Assembly (NCBI RefSeq): GCF_000374305.1
Contig: NZ_KB894093.1
Location: 248,001 to 312,000, forward strand
Direction: 5' to 3'
DNA from: Actinomadura flavalba DSM 45200
GTDB lineage: Bacteria; Actinomycetota; Actinomycetes; Streptosporangiales; Streptosporangiaceae
Length of the DNA stretch: 64,000 bases
The translations under genes were made by a program, and so were the position numbers. The notes beneath the pieces were generated by a model. The model did no database searches. It was not told the DNA's origin and saw nothing but the letters and a program-made list of their open reading frames with translations. Of the stretch, positions 51,835-63,732 are shown one piece after another; within the stretch, counting starts at the first letter, position 1, and every line of letters begins with the position of its first letter.

Positions 51835-53414
51835 TCGGCGATCACCAGGGCGTGCCGGGCCAGCAGCCGCGCCGCGACCAGGTCGCCGCGGCGGTCCGCG
51901 CCCGCCGAGACGGCGGCGGCGCGCACCTCCGCCCACCACTGGGCGCCGAGCGGCACGGCGGCGACGAGCGCCCGCATCCGCTCCGCCGCCTCCGGCACCA
52001 GCTCCGCCTCGGTCGCCCACGCCCACAGCAGCGTCCGCTCCCGGGCGGACGGCAGCTCCACCGGCGGGTCGCCCCGGTAGCCGTTCACCACCGGGTGCCG
52101 CGACCAGCCGAGCCGGTCGCGGGCCCGCCGCACGACCGCCGGGACGCGCGCGGCGACGCGGGCCAGGACGGCGCAGCCGTCACCGCACCCCGGATGGGCG
52201 CAGCGGTGCCGGGCCGCGTGCTCCACGACGCCCGCGCGCACCGCCTCGCGGAGCAGCCGCTGGTCGTCGGGGCCGCCACGGGCGAGGGCGAGCAGCCCCG
52301 TCTCGTCCATCGCGCGGCCCCGGTAGTGCGGCATGGTCTGCGGGATGACCCGCGCGGTGAGGCGGGCGAGCACGGCCGGTGCGCGGTCGGGCGGGACACC
52401 GCGCAGATAGGCGACCGACGCCGGTTCGGCGCCGTCGCGGACCATCCGGTCGGCGACCGCCGCGCCGTTCCCGGCGAGCCAGGCGGCGCCCGCGCGCCAG
52501 TTGCGGTCCAGGTCGTCGACGAGATCCTCGACGGTGCGATGGCTGCGGCCCTGGAAGCGGGGACGGGGCGGGCTGCCGGTGGCCCAGGCGACCACGTCGT
52601 CGTAGCCCCAGCGCGACTCCTTGCCGACGGTCAGCAGCCCCTCGATGAGGGTCCGCCAGGCCCGGTCGCGCACGTCCGTCAGCGAGGGCCGCTCGCCCGC
52701 CCGCAGCATCGCGCGGATGCCGTCCACCGGCAGGGCCCCGTACGGGGTGCGGTGCAGCAGCATCTCGTAGGCGATGACGCCGAGCGCCCACCACGCCGCC
52801 GGGCCGCCGTGGTCGCCGCGGACGGACTCGGGAGCGGCGTACGCGGGGGTGAGCAGCAAGTCCTCGCGGGCGGCGATGCCGGGGACGTCGCGCGCGGTGC
52901 CGCCGAAGTCCCCGATCAGCAGCCGGTAGGGGTCGCGGGAGCGCACCAGGATGTTGGCGGGCTTCACGTCGGAGTGGGCGAGACCCAGGTCGTTCACCCA
53001 GAAGTCGAGGCATTCGGCCAGGGCCGCGACGATCCGGCGCAGCTCGCCGTCGCCGGCGGGACGGCCCGGACCGGTGAGCAGGCTCCGCAGCGATCCGTGC
53101 GGGCAGTACTCCTGCTCGACCCAGCCGACGCTGCGCCCGTCCACGGTCACGTTGCCGTAGCCGTGGATCTTCGGCACGTGCCGGGTCGCGTCGGGCCGTG
53201 CCAGCAGGACGAGCCGGTCCGCCTGGACCGGAGCGCGCTTGTCGACCTTCACCACGACCGGCTGCCCGCCGGGGCCGTCACCGGCGCGGCGGACGAGGTA
53301 GACCCGCGCCTCGCCCCCCTCGGCCAGGAGGCGGGGCGCGGCGAAACGCCGCCGCAGGCCCGGAGGGAACCCGGCCTGGTCGGACGGCGCCGTCTCCTGC
53401 GTCAGTTCGTTCAC
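51828..53414 (-). CDS. Ser/Thr protein kinase convergent with the GTPase operon
   Basis: This 528-aa kinase keeps the active residues: Lys56 (VVVKVDK), H147-S-D149-VKPAN (catalytic loop) and D169-F-G. AYAAPESVRG fills the activation-segment end. The Gly-rich loop (AEGGEARVY) is intact. The C-terminal half (about 280-528) is helical with a His/Cys cluster RHRCAHPGCGDGCA (about 405-418) that may bind zinc, and it has no membrane span. It ends seven bases inside the GTPase 2 stop region on the other strand, suggesting it belongs to the same module. It could phosphorylate the GTPase or channel components (inference). Confidence 0.88.
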   Translation of the reverse strand: MNELTQETAPSDQAGFPPGLRRRFAAPRLLAEGGEARVYLVRRAGDGPGGQPVVVKVDKRAPVQADRLVLLARPDATRHVPKIHGYGNVTVDGRSVGWVEQEYCPHGSLRSLLTGPGRPAGDGELRRIVAALAECLDFWVNDLGLAHSDVKPANILVRSRDPYRLLIGDFGGTARDVPGIAAREDLLLTPAYAAPESVRGDHGGPAAWWALGVIAYEMLLHRTPYGALPVDGIRAMLRAGERPSLTDVRDRAWRTLIEGLLTVGKESRWGYDDVVAWATGSPPRPRFQGRSHRTVEDLVDDLDRNWRAGAAWLAGNGAAVADRMVRDGAEPASVAYLRGVPPDRAPAVLARLTARVIPQTMPHYRGRAMDETGLLALARGGPDDQRLLREAVRAGVVEHAARHRCAHPGCGDGCAVLARVAARVPAVVRRARDRLGWSRHPVVNGYRGDPPVELPSARERTLLWAWATEAELVPEAAERMRALVAAVPLGAQWWAEVRAAAVSAGADRRGDLVAARLLARHALVIADQ

Positions 53415-53494
53415 CGGCGCCGATCGTAGCCCGGCGCACCCGCCGCACCGGCACGGATCGGACCTATCGGTCCCGGCCGCATGCGGACAGCGAC

Positions 53495-53540
53495 GACGCC
53501 GGTGCTCCCGCCCGCATGCGCGGACAAGAGCACCGGCGTC
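53495..53540 (-). terminator. Long-stem hairpin after the M28 peptidase gene
   Basis: A perfect 13-bp inverted repeat (GACGCCGGTGCTC at 53495-53507 and its complement at 53528-53540) encloses a 20-nt loop that itself contains CGCATGCG. It lies 16 bp after the peptidase stop. No T-run is present. Confidence 0.55.
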
Positions 53541-53555
53541 CGGTTCAGGCCGTGA

Positions 53556-55058
53556 TCAGCGGACCGCGTGGTGGCCGCGGAACTCGGGCTTGGCCGGCTT
53601 CAGGGCGCGCAGCGCCTTGCGCGGAGCCTCGCCGTTGACCGGGAGCGTGCTGCCGGCGAACTGCTGCGTCGCCGCCGCAGCGCCGTCGGTGTTCTTCTCC
53701 AGCAGCTTCCAGTCGATGTTCTTCAGCGTGTCGCACGCCGCGTGGTAGCACGGGTCGTAGGGCTGACCGGCGGTCCCGCCGAACAGGCGGGCCTCCTCGG
53801 CCGTCTTGATGCCCTCGGCGCCGGAGAACAGGCCGCCCGCCGGGATGCCGACCGCGATGAACGGCCCGTAGTCCGAGCGTCCGGTGAAGGGGCTCTCGAC
53901 CGTGGGCAGCTTGCGCTTGGCGTAGTAGTTCTTGAACGCCTTCTCGATCGCGCCCGAGCCCAGCGGCGGGTTGGTGCCGCTGCCGAGCGAGTCGTCGCCG
54001 TCGTAGACGCCGGTGATGCCGTTGATCGAGCCGAGCATGTCGAAGTTCAGGTTCAGCGCGATCTTGGCGGCCTCGGCCTCGCTGAGCTGGGCCACGTAGT
54101 GCTCCGAGCCGAGCAGGCCCTCCTCCTCGGCGCCCCACCAGGCGAAGCGGACCTTGTTGCGCACGTCCTTCTTCGGCAACTGGCCGATCTTCTGGGCGAT
54201 CGCCAGGATCGCCGCCGAACCGGTGCCGTTGTCGTTGATGCCCGGACCCTCGTTCACGCTGTCCAGGTGCGCGCCGACGACCACGACGTTGTCCGCGCGG
54301 CCCTGCTTGGTCTCCGCGATCACGTTGGACGCCGTGCGCTTCTCGGTGTACGTCACGGCCTTGACGCGCAGCCGCAGGTCACCGCCGTCGGACGCCTCCA
54401 CGAGGTCCTCGCCGAGCTGGTACGGCGTCGTCACGACCGGGATGCCCACCGGCGCGCCGAGCGTGCCCGCGACGATGCCCTCCTGGTCGGGCCGGTTGTA
54501 GATCACGACCGCCGACGCGCCCGCCGCCTCGGCGTTGCGCGCCTTGACGACGAAGTCGCAGGTGCCGCGCTGGATGAGCGCGATCGACCCGGACGTGAAG
54601 CCCGCGAAGTCCGACGCCTCACAGCCCGCGTCGCCCGCCTGCCCGGCGGCCGGGACGTCCACGGCGACGGCCGTCGCCGACGCCTCGCCGTTGCCCGAGT
54701 ACGCCATCGTGTTGAAGTCGGTGCCGACCGCGTACGTCCGGGCGTCGGGCGCGAGCTGCGCGAACTCCGGCGCGCCCCGCTCCTCCCAGAAGTCGAAGTC
54801 GAACTTCTGCACCGAGGGCGTGAAACCCGCCCGCTTGAGCTGGCTCACCACGTACTTGACGGACAGCTCGAACCCGGCCGTGCCGGTCGCGCGGCTCCCG
54901 CCGTTGTAGTCGGCGATCTCCTGGAACGCCTTGAGGTGGGCCTTGACGTCCTTGGGCTTCACGAGCCCGGCCAGATCGGGCCCCGCCGCCTGGGCCTGGG
55001 GAACGGCCACCAGCGAGGCGATCAGCGCGGCGGCGGCGCCGAGAGCGAGTCTGCGCAC
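53556..55058 (-). CDS. Secreted M28 zinc aminopeptidase with PA domain
   Basis: This 500-aa exported peptidase has a Sec signal (VRRLALGAAAALIASLVA, then AQA). A protease-associated domain lies at about 120-235 (GFTSGSIALIQRGTCDFVVKARNAEAAGA). The M28 catalytic core has zinc ligands in VVGAHLDSVNEGPGINDNGTG, catalytic Glu in WWGAEEEGLLGS, NLNFDMLGSI and the final His in CYHAACDT. It resembles the Streptomyces griseus-type aminopeptidases. GTG 55058 is preferred because AGGAG lies five bases upstream; GTG 55064 would overlap that RBS. It stands alone between the kinase and the atp-linked genes. Confidence 0.92.
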   Translation of the reverse strand: MRRLALGAAAALIASLVAVPQAQAAGPDLAGLVKPKDVKAHLKAFQEIADYNGGSRATGTAGFELSVKYVVSQLKRAGFTPSVQKFDFDFWEERGAPEFAQLAPDARTYAVGTDFNTMAYSGNGEASATAVAVDVPAAGQAGDAGCEASDFAGFTSGSIALIQRGTCDFVVKARNAEAAGASAVVIYNRPDQEGIVAGTLGAPVGIPVVTTPYQLGEDLVEASDGGDLRLRVKAVTYTEKRTASNVIAETKQGRADNVVVVGAHLDSVNEGPGINDNGTGSAAILAIAQKIGQLPKKDVRNKVRFAWWGAEEEGLLGSEHYVAQLSEAEAAKIALNLNFDMLGSINGITGVYDGDDSLGSGTNPPLGSGAIEKAFKNYYAKRKLPTVESPFTGRSDYGPFIAVGIPAGGLFSGAEGIKTAEEARLFGGTAGQPYDPCYHAACDTLKNIDWKLLEKNTDGAAAATQQFAGSTLPVNGEAPRKALRALKPAKPEFRGHHAVR

Positions 55059-55191
55059 ATGCACTCCTGTGTCAAAGGGGAGCGAACGCGCCGATCATCC
55101 ACGGCCGTCCCGGGCCCGACAAGACCCACACAGAGCCGTCACCCACTTGATACCGCCCGAAACCACACCGGACGGCAACAGTCACGGGACT

Positions 55192-55656
55192 TCACTCGGC
55201 TTGCGGAAGATCCACCGGAGATCCGGGCGGAGCCGCCTCCAGCCACGACAGGAAACCGGTCAGCGCCGCGTCGCCCATCGCCAGCTCCATCGTCCGCGCG
55301 CCGTCCCGGACGGCGATCACCGTCACCTCCGGCAGCAGCCCGTCCGCCTCCCCCGGCTCGGGGTCGCGGCGCCCGGACACGACGAGGCCCCGGCGGTGAA
55401 TCACCTGCCGGGGCCTGGTCCGGAAACCGAAAACACCGTGCCATTGCAGCATGTCGCCGACGTAACGGCCGAAGCCGAGCCGCCACGGCCCGGCCGGGGC
55501 GCCCTCCCCCGGGATCACCCGGAGACTGCACTCCACCGTCCCGCCGCCGCGCACGAACAGCCACCGCCGCACCGCCGCCCCCGCGTACAGCAGGACGGCC
55601 GCTACGACGACGACGGCGAGCACCCAGCCCGCGTTCCGTGCCAGGTGCTCCCCCAT
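55192..55656 (-). CDS. DUF2550 family membrane protein
   Basis: This 154-aa protein has one N-terminal membrane span (NAGWVLAVVVVAAVLLYAGA) followed by a beta-rich cytoplasmic domain with VECSLRVIPGEG, WRLGFGRYVGDMLQWHGVFGF and PRQVIHRRGL. This is the DUF2550 pattern, a family that follows atpC in most actinobacteria. The gene starts 12 bp after the atpC stop and is probably the last gene of the atp transcript. Function unknown. Confidence 0.9.
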   Translation of the reverse strand: MGEHLARNAGWVLAVVVVAAVLLYAGAAVRRWLFVRGGGTVECSLRVIPGEGAPAGPWRLGFGRYVGDMLQWHGVFGFRTRPRQVIHRRGLVVSGRRDPEPGEADGLLPEVTVIAVRDGARTMELAMGDAALTGFLSWLEAAPPGSPVDLPQAE

Positions 55657-55667
55657 GACGCCGCGCG

Positions 55668-56054
55668 TTACAGCTCGACGCCGGCCGCGCGCAGCCGCGC
55701 GCGGGCACGCCGCGCCCCGGCCTCGTCCGGCGCGTCGCCGGAGGTGGCCTCGGTCAGCGCGCGCTGCGCCGCGTCGCGATCGACCTCGGTGCCCAGCTCG
55801 GCGAACTCCGCCAGCACCGACACCTCGTCGTCGGCGACCGACAGGAACCCGCTGCCGACGACCGCGAGGACCATCTCGCCGCCGTCCGCGGGCTCGATCT
55901 TGACGACGCTGTCGTCCTCCAGCACGCCGAGCACGGGCGCGTGCTGGGCCAGCACACCGAGCTGGCCCTCGGTGGTCTGCGCGACCACCATCTTCGCCTC
56001 GCCGGACCACACCTCGCGCTCCGGCGAGACCAGCCCGACCTTCAGGGTTGCCAC
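55668..56054 (-). CDS. atpC: F-type ATP synthase epsilon subunit
   Basis: This 128-aa epsilon subunit has the N-terminal beta-sandwich (VGLVSPEREVWSGEAKMVVAQTTEGQLGVLAQHAPVLGVL, LAVVGSGFLSVADDEVSVLAE). A shortened C-terminal helical hairpin (AQRALTEATSGDAPDEAGARRARARLRAAGVEL) normally regulates ATP hydrolysis. The GTG at 56054 is preceded by GGGAGG. It is separated from atpD by a 16-bp-stem hairpin. It completes the F1 sector. Confidence 0.95.
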   Translation of the reverse strand: MATLKVGLVSPEREVWSGEAKMVVAQTTEGQLGVLAQHAPVLGVLEDDSVVKIEPADGGEMVLAVVGSGFLSVADDEVSVLAEFAELGTEVDRDAAQRALTEATSGDAPDEAGARRARARLRAAGVEL

Positions 56055-56083
56055 GTGTCCATCCTCCCGCCTGCAAGGAGCCA

Positions 56084-56116
56084 CCCGGCGGGCCGCCGCA
56101 GCGGCGGCCCGCCGGG
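56084..56116 (-). other. Perfect 16-bp inverted repeat between atpD and atpC
   Basis: CCCGGCGGGCCGCCGC at 56084-56099 and its exact complement at 56101-56116 are separated by one base, giving an effective stem of about 14 bp with a 5-nt loop. It begins 5 bp after the atpD stop and lies ahead of the atpC RBS. It has no T-run. It could act as a partial terminator or an mRNA-stability element that lowers epsilon output. Confidence 0.75.
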
Positions 56117-56121
56117 ACGGA

Positions 56122-58448
<2,327 letters not shown>

Positions 58449-58454
58449 ACCGGA

Positions 58455-60089
58455 TCAGCCCTTCTTGACGCGCGTGATCGTCTCCTGGCCGACGGACTCC
58501 TCGTCGATCGGTGCGACCTGCTCGGAGCCCAGCAGGTTGCCCTCGCTGGTCTCGAAGCCCTTCTTGAACTCCGTGATGGCGTCCTTCAGGGTGGTCAGAC
58601 CGTCGTCGGTGAGCTTGCCGGTCTCCCGGATGCCGGTGAGCAGCGACGCGTTGTTGCGGTCGAGGTGGTCGAGGAAGTCGCGCTCGAAGCGCGCGATGTC
58701 CTCGACGGGGACGTCGTCCAGCTCGCCGGACGTGCCCGCCCACACCGAGACGACCTCCTTCTCGACCGGGTACGGCGAGCCCTGCGGCTGCTTGAGCAGC
58801 TCCACCAGGCGCGCGCCGCGGTCGAGCTGGGCGCGCGAGGCGGCGTCCAGGTCGGAGGCGAAGGCGGCGAACGCCTCCAGGTCGCGGTACTGCGACAGCG
58901 CGAGCCGCAGTGTGCCGGAGACCTGCTTCATCGCCTTGATCTGCGCGGAGCCGCCGACGCGGGAGACCGAGACACCGACGTTGATCGCCGGGCGGACGCC
59001 CTGGTTGAACAGGTCGGTCTCCAGGAAGCACTGGCCGTCGGTGATCGAGATGACGTTCGTCGGGATGAACGCCGACACGTCGTTGCCCTTGGTCTCGATG
59101 ATCGGCAGACCCGTCATCGAACCGGCGCCCATGTCGTCCGACAGCTTCGCGCAGCGCTCCAGCAGACGCGAGTGCAGGTAGAAGACGTCACCGGGGTACG
59201 CCTCGCGGCCCGGCGGACGGCGCAGCAGCAGCGACACGGCGCGGTAGGCGTCGGCCTGCTTGGACAGGTCGTCGAAGACGATCAGGACGTGCTTGCCCTG
59301 GTACATCCAGTGCTGGCCGATCGCGGACCCGGTGTAGGGGGCGATGTACTTGTAGCCCGACGGGTCCGAGGCCGGAGCGGCCACGATCGTCGTGTACTCC
59401 AGGGCACCGGCCTCCTCCAGCGAACGCCGGACGTTGGCGATCGTGGAGCCCTTCTGGCCGATCGCGACATAGATGCAGCGGACCTGCTGCTTCTCGTCAC
59501 CGCTCGCCCAGGCCTGCTTCTGGTTGATGATCGTGTCGATCGCGACCGTCGTCTTGCCGGTCTGCCGGTCGCCGATGATGAGCTGCCGCTGGCCGCGGCC
59601 GATCGGCGTCATCGCGTCGATGGCCTTGATGCCGGTCTGCAGCGGCTCACCGACCGACTGCCGCTGCACGACCGAGGGGGCCTGCAGTTCGAGCGCGCGG
59701 CGCTCGGTGGTCTCGATCGCGCCCTTGCCGTCCAGCGGGTTGCCCAGCGCGTCCACGACGCGACCGAGGAAGCCGTCGCCGACCGGGACCGAGAGGACCT
59801 CGCCCGTACGGCGGACCTTCTGGCCCTCCTCGATCTTGCTGAAGTCACCCAGGACGACGGCACCGATCTCACGGACGTCCAGGTTCAGAGCCAGGCCACG
59901 CGTGCCGTCCTCGAACTCCAGGAGTTCGTTGGCCATCGCGGAGGGAAGCCCCTCGACGTGGGCGATACCGTCGCCGGAATCGACGACGGTGCCGACCTCT
60001 TCGCGCGCGGCGGCCTCGGGCTCGTACGACTGGACGAAGCGCTCCAGCGCGGTCCGGATCTCATCCGGACGGATCGTCAGCTCCGCCAT
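58455..60089 (-). CDS. atpA: F-type ATP synthase alpha subunit
   Basis: This 544-aa non-catalytic alpha subunit has the N-terminal beta barrel ([16 protein letters not shown]), Walker A GDRQTGKT at 173-180, [16 protein letters not shown], and the family signature [20 protein letters not shown]-terminal extension of about 30 residues past the usual end ([24 protein letters not shown]) is typical of actinobacterial AtpA, where it restrains ATP hydrolysis in mycobacteria. This one is acidic/basic mixed, and whether it acts likewise is inference. Confidence 0.98.
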   Translation of the reverse strand: MAELTIRPDEIRTALERFVQSYEPEAAAREEVGTVVDSGDGIAHVEGLPSAMANELLEFEDGTRGLALNLDVREIGAVVLGDFSKIEEGQKVRRTGEVLSVPVGDGFLGRVVDALGNPLDGKGAIETTERRALELQAPSVVQRQSVGEPLQTGIKAIDAMTPIGRGQRQLIIGDRQTGKTTVAIDTIINQKQAWASGDEKQQVRCIYVAIGQKGSTIANVRRSLEEAGALEYTTIVAAPASDPSGYKYIAPYTGSAIGQHWMYQGKHVLIVFDDLSKQADAYRAVSLLLRRPPGREAYPGDVFYLHSRLLERCAKLSDDMGAGSMTGLPIIETKGNDVSAFIPTNVISITDGQCFLETDLFNQGVRPAINVGVSVSRVGGSAQIKAMKQVSGTLRLALSQYRDLEAFAAFASDLDAASRAQLDRGARLVELLKQPQGSPYPVEKEVVSVWAGTSGELDDVPVEDIARFERDFLDHLDRNNASLLTGIRETGKLTDDGLTTLKDAITEFKKGFETSEGNLLGSEQVAPIDEESVGQETITRVKKG

Positions 60090-60131
60090 GATTCCTCTCT
60101 TGCTCCCTTAGGGGTCAGCACGGTGGCTTCG

Positions 60132-60950
60132 TCAGCTCGCGAGCCGTCGGCGGACCTCGTCCAGCCGGCCGGCGATCGTGCCGTCGATGATCTCGTCCCC
60201 GATCTGGATGGACAGTCCGCCCAGGGTGCCGGGGTCGATCTCGATGTTCAGGTGTACGTCGTGGCCGTACGCGGCGGCGAGCACCGCGGCGAGCCTGGTC
60301 CGCTGGGCGGCCGACAGGTCCACCGGGGTGCGGACCAGCGCCACCAGGCGCTGCCGCCGCTGCGCGACGAGCTTGCCGTACTCGGCCAGACCCGTCTCCA
60401 GGCTACGTCCTCGCGGGCGCAGCACCAGCTCGGTGATGAGCCGCACGGCCGACGGGGTGGCCTTGCCCTCCAGGAGGGCGTCCAGCACGCCGGACTTGCG
60501 CTCGCCGGGCAGGCCCCGCGCGGCGAGGGCGCCGCGCAGCTCGGGCTCGCGGTCGACGACGCGGGAGAACCGGAACAGCTCGTCCTCCAGGTCGTCGATG
60601 TGCCCGTCGGCCTCGGCGCGGGCGGACTCGGCGGTGACCGCGAGGGTCTCCAGCGCGTCCGACAGCTCCGACGGCTTGGACCAGCGCAGCCGGACCACGT
60701 CGGCGACCAGCTCAAGAGCGGCCGGTGAGACCTGGCCTTCCAGCAGCGCCCGGACGAGCTGCGCCTTGGCCGAGCCGTCCCGCGCGGGGTCGGACACCGC
60801 GCGGCGCAGGCCGTGTTCACGGTCGATCAGGTTGAGCACCGCGAACAGGTCGCCGCCGAGGACCGCGAGGTCGGCCGACGGGATGACCGCCTCCAGCCGT
60901 TCCCGCGACTCGGCCAGCGAGACCCTGCCCACCGCTCCTGTGATGGTCAT
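60132..60950 (-). CDS. atpH: F-type ATP synthase delta subunit
   Basis: This 272-aa delta subunit is longer than the ~180-aa bacterial norm, as usual for actinobacteria. The C-terminal delta signature is present (ALVRTPVDLSAAQRTRLAAVLAAAYGHDVHLNIEIDPGTLGGLSIQIGDEIIDGTIAGRLDEVRRRL). The ATG at 60950 overlaps the atpF stop by ATGA. It connects F1 to the peripheral stalk. Confidence 0.96.
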   Translation of the reverse strand: MTITGAVGRVSLAESRERLEAVIPSADLAVLGGDLFAVLNLIDREHGLRRAVSDPARDGSAKAQLVRALLEGQVSPAALELVADVVRLRWSKPSELSDALETLAVTAESARAEADGHIDDLEDELFRFSRVVDREPELRGALAARGLPGERKSGVLDALLEGKATPSAVRLITELVLRPRGRSLETGLAEYGKLVAQRRQRLVALVRTPVDLSAAQRTRLAAVLAAAYGHDVHLNIEIDPGTLGGLSIQIGDEIIDGTIAGRLDEVRRRLAS

Positions 60951-61510
60951 GATGTGATCTGCTCCTGGCGTCCCGCGCGGCCTTCGAGTTCCTCCAGGAA
61001 CCGGTCGACCACGCGGCTCTGGCGGGCGCTGTCCTCCAGCGACTCACCGATGACACGACCGGCCAGATCGACGGAGAGGGTGCCGATCTCGGCCCGCAGC
61101 GAGGCGAGCGCCTGCTGGCGGTCGGCCTCGATCTGCGCGTGGGCCTGCTCGACGATGCGCCGGGCCTCGGCCTGCGCCTCTTCCTTGATCTGGGCGGCGA
61201 TGACCGCGCCCTCTTCCTTGGCCTTCTCACGCTGCCGCGACGCCTCCTGCCGCGCCTCGGCGAGCTGGGCCTGGTAGCTCGCGAGAGCCGCCTGGGCCTG
61301 CTTCTGCGCCTCTTCGGCCTTGTTCAGGCCGCCCTCGATCGCCTCGGTCCGCTCGGCGAGCGTCTTCTGGATCTTGGGGATGAAGCGCAGTCCGAAGAAC
61401 AGCACGATGGCGAAGGCGATGCCGCCGACGACCAGTTCGCTGGTGTGCGGGAGCAGCGGGTTGTTCGCGCCTTCCGCGGCCACGGTGGCGGCGGCCAGCA
61501 GGTTACTCAT
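60947..61510 (-). CDS. atpF: F-type ATP synthase b subunit
   Basis: This 187-aa stator b subunit has one N-terminal membrane span (ELVVGGIAFAIVLFFGLRFIP) and a long Ala/Glu/Gln/Arg coiled coil (KTLAERTEAIEGGLNKAEEAQKQAQAALASYQ onward), as expected. It overlaps atpH by four bases and lies 38 bp after atpE. It is not fused to delta, in contrast to mycobacteria. Confidence 0.97.
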   Translation of the reverse strand: MSNLLAAATVAAEGANNPLLPHTSELVVGGIAFAIVLFFGLRFIPKIQKTLAERTEAIEGGLNKAEEAQKQAQAALASYQAQLAEARQEASRQREKAKEEGAVIAAQIKEEAQAEARRIVEQAHAQIEADRQQALASLRAEIGTLSVDLAGRVIGESLEDSARQSRVVDRFLEELEGRAGRQEQITS

Positions 61511-61548
61511 GAGCGTTCCGCCTTCCTGTCAGACGTCGCGACCGTGGG

Positions 61549-62659
<1,111 letters not shown>

Positions 62660-62758
62660 GCGGCAGTCCCTTCGTCATAGCTCTTGCGATGCTCACGTTC
62701 GCGCCGGGGGCGCGTTCTGTAGTTCTGGGTGGCCCGCTCCGTACCGTGCGACCCGTGG

Positions 62759-63010
62759 TCAGCGGCCGATGCGGAGATAGACCAGGTAGATCGCGAGGCC
62801 GAGGCCGACCAGGATCCCGATCGGGAAGAACACCGAGAGGCCGAGCCAGCGGTCCAGGAGCCAGCCGAGGCCGCCGTACACCGCCATCCCGGACAGGAGG
62901 TAGCTGGGCACCGACCAGACCGCACTGGCGAACGCCCGGTGGTCCCTGTCGTTGAAAGGGTCGGGATCGGGCCGTTGGTGCCCGTCCTCGCTCCTCGCAG
63001 GACGGACCAT
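62759..63010 (-). CDS. AtpZ/AtpI-type two-span membrane protein
   Basis: This 83-aa protein has a polar N-terminus (1-28) then two spans (VWSVPSYLLSGMAVYGGLGWLL and FFPIGILVGLGLAIYLVYL) around DRWLGLS, the AtpZ/AtpI family pattern. Members assist assembly or ion supply of ATP synthase. It lies between atpI and atpB on the same strand with a 99-bp gap to atpB. Confidence 0.82.
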   Translation of the reverse strand: MVRPARSEDGHQRPDPDPFNDRDHRAFASAVWSVPSYLLSGMAVYGGLGWLLDRWLGLSVFFPIGILVGLGLAIYLVYLRIGR

Positions 63011-63068
63011 AGCAGGCCACCCTTCGCATGGTCATATCGGAGTAGTCCGCGACGGCCCCGGACGGTCA

Positions 63069-63482
63069 TCACGGGGTCCGGTTCGGCGTGGTGTCGTTCA
63101 GTTCCAGGGTCCGCGTGCGCAGGACGAGCCGCGCCTCGGCGGTGATCCACACGATGATCAGCGCGATGATCGTGTAACCGAACACCAGGTCGTTCCAGAG
63201 ATCGGCGTCCTTGAAGAGCAGGATCAAGCCGAAGAGGCCGACGATCTTGATCAGGTAGCTGAGCATCGCGGCACCGGTGATCAGGTGCTCGGAGATCGTC
63301 GCGACGTAGCCGACGACCAGCTTGCTGATGGCGAAGAACGCGATGGTGATCAGCGCGCCGACGGCGGCGCCCAGCGCCCCCTTACCGCCCGCGACGAGCA
63401 GGCCGACGATCACGGCCAGCACACCGGCGATCGCAGTGGGTATCACGGCGCCGCGGAGAATCCGGGCGTCGGAGGAATACAT
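63069..63482 (-). CDS. atpI: ATP synthase-associated protein I
   Basis: This 137-aa integral membrane protein has four hydrophobic spans (AVIPTAIAGVLAVIVGLLVA, ALGAAVGALITIAFFAISKLVVG, MLSYLIKIVGLFGLILLF and YTIIALIIVWITAEARLVL), fitting the AtpI/SCO5366-type protein at the head of actinobacterial atp operons. The ATG at 63482 follows GGAGCCCTC. It is the first gene of the atp operon in this window. Confidence 0.87.
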   Translation of the reverse strand: MYSSDARILRGAVIPTAIAGVLAVIVGLLVAGGKGALGAAVGALITIAFFAISKLVVGYVATISEHLITGAAMLSYLIKIVGLFGLILLFKDADLWNDLVFGYTIIALIIVWITAEARLVLRTRTLELNDTTPNRTP

Positions 63483-63539
63483 GAGGGCTCCGGGTGGTCA
63501 CGGTCAGTGGTCGCCTGGCTGTTCGTGAAAGGTATCACA

Positions 63540-63600
63540 AGCGTCCGGAACGTCCGCAATTACCCTAGATGTAACGGGTTAACGGCTCGCTAACGTCCCG
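63540..63600 (-). promoter_or_regulatory. Probable atp operon promoter region
   Basis: The 250-bp gap ahead of atpI contains an A/T-rich stretch unlike its surroundings, with three GTTA elements (GTTAGC, GTTAAC, GTTACA) and TAGGGTAAT on the reverse strand about 80-110 bp before the ATG at 63482. A promoter is likely; I cannot fix the -10 and -35 boxes. The rest of the gap (63601-63732) shows nothing definite. Confidence 0.4.
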
Positions 63601-63732
63601 GTCGACACCGTGGCATCCAGGACTGTAGCCCAGGTCAGACGACAGATCCGGAAAGTGGGAGCGGGGCGCGCGAGTCCGCGACGCCACTCGAAGAGTACCC
63701 GGCGCGCGGAGCGTCCGTGCCCGCGCCCGCGA

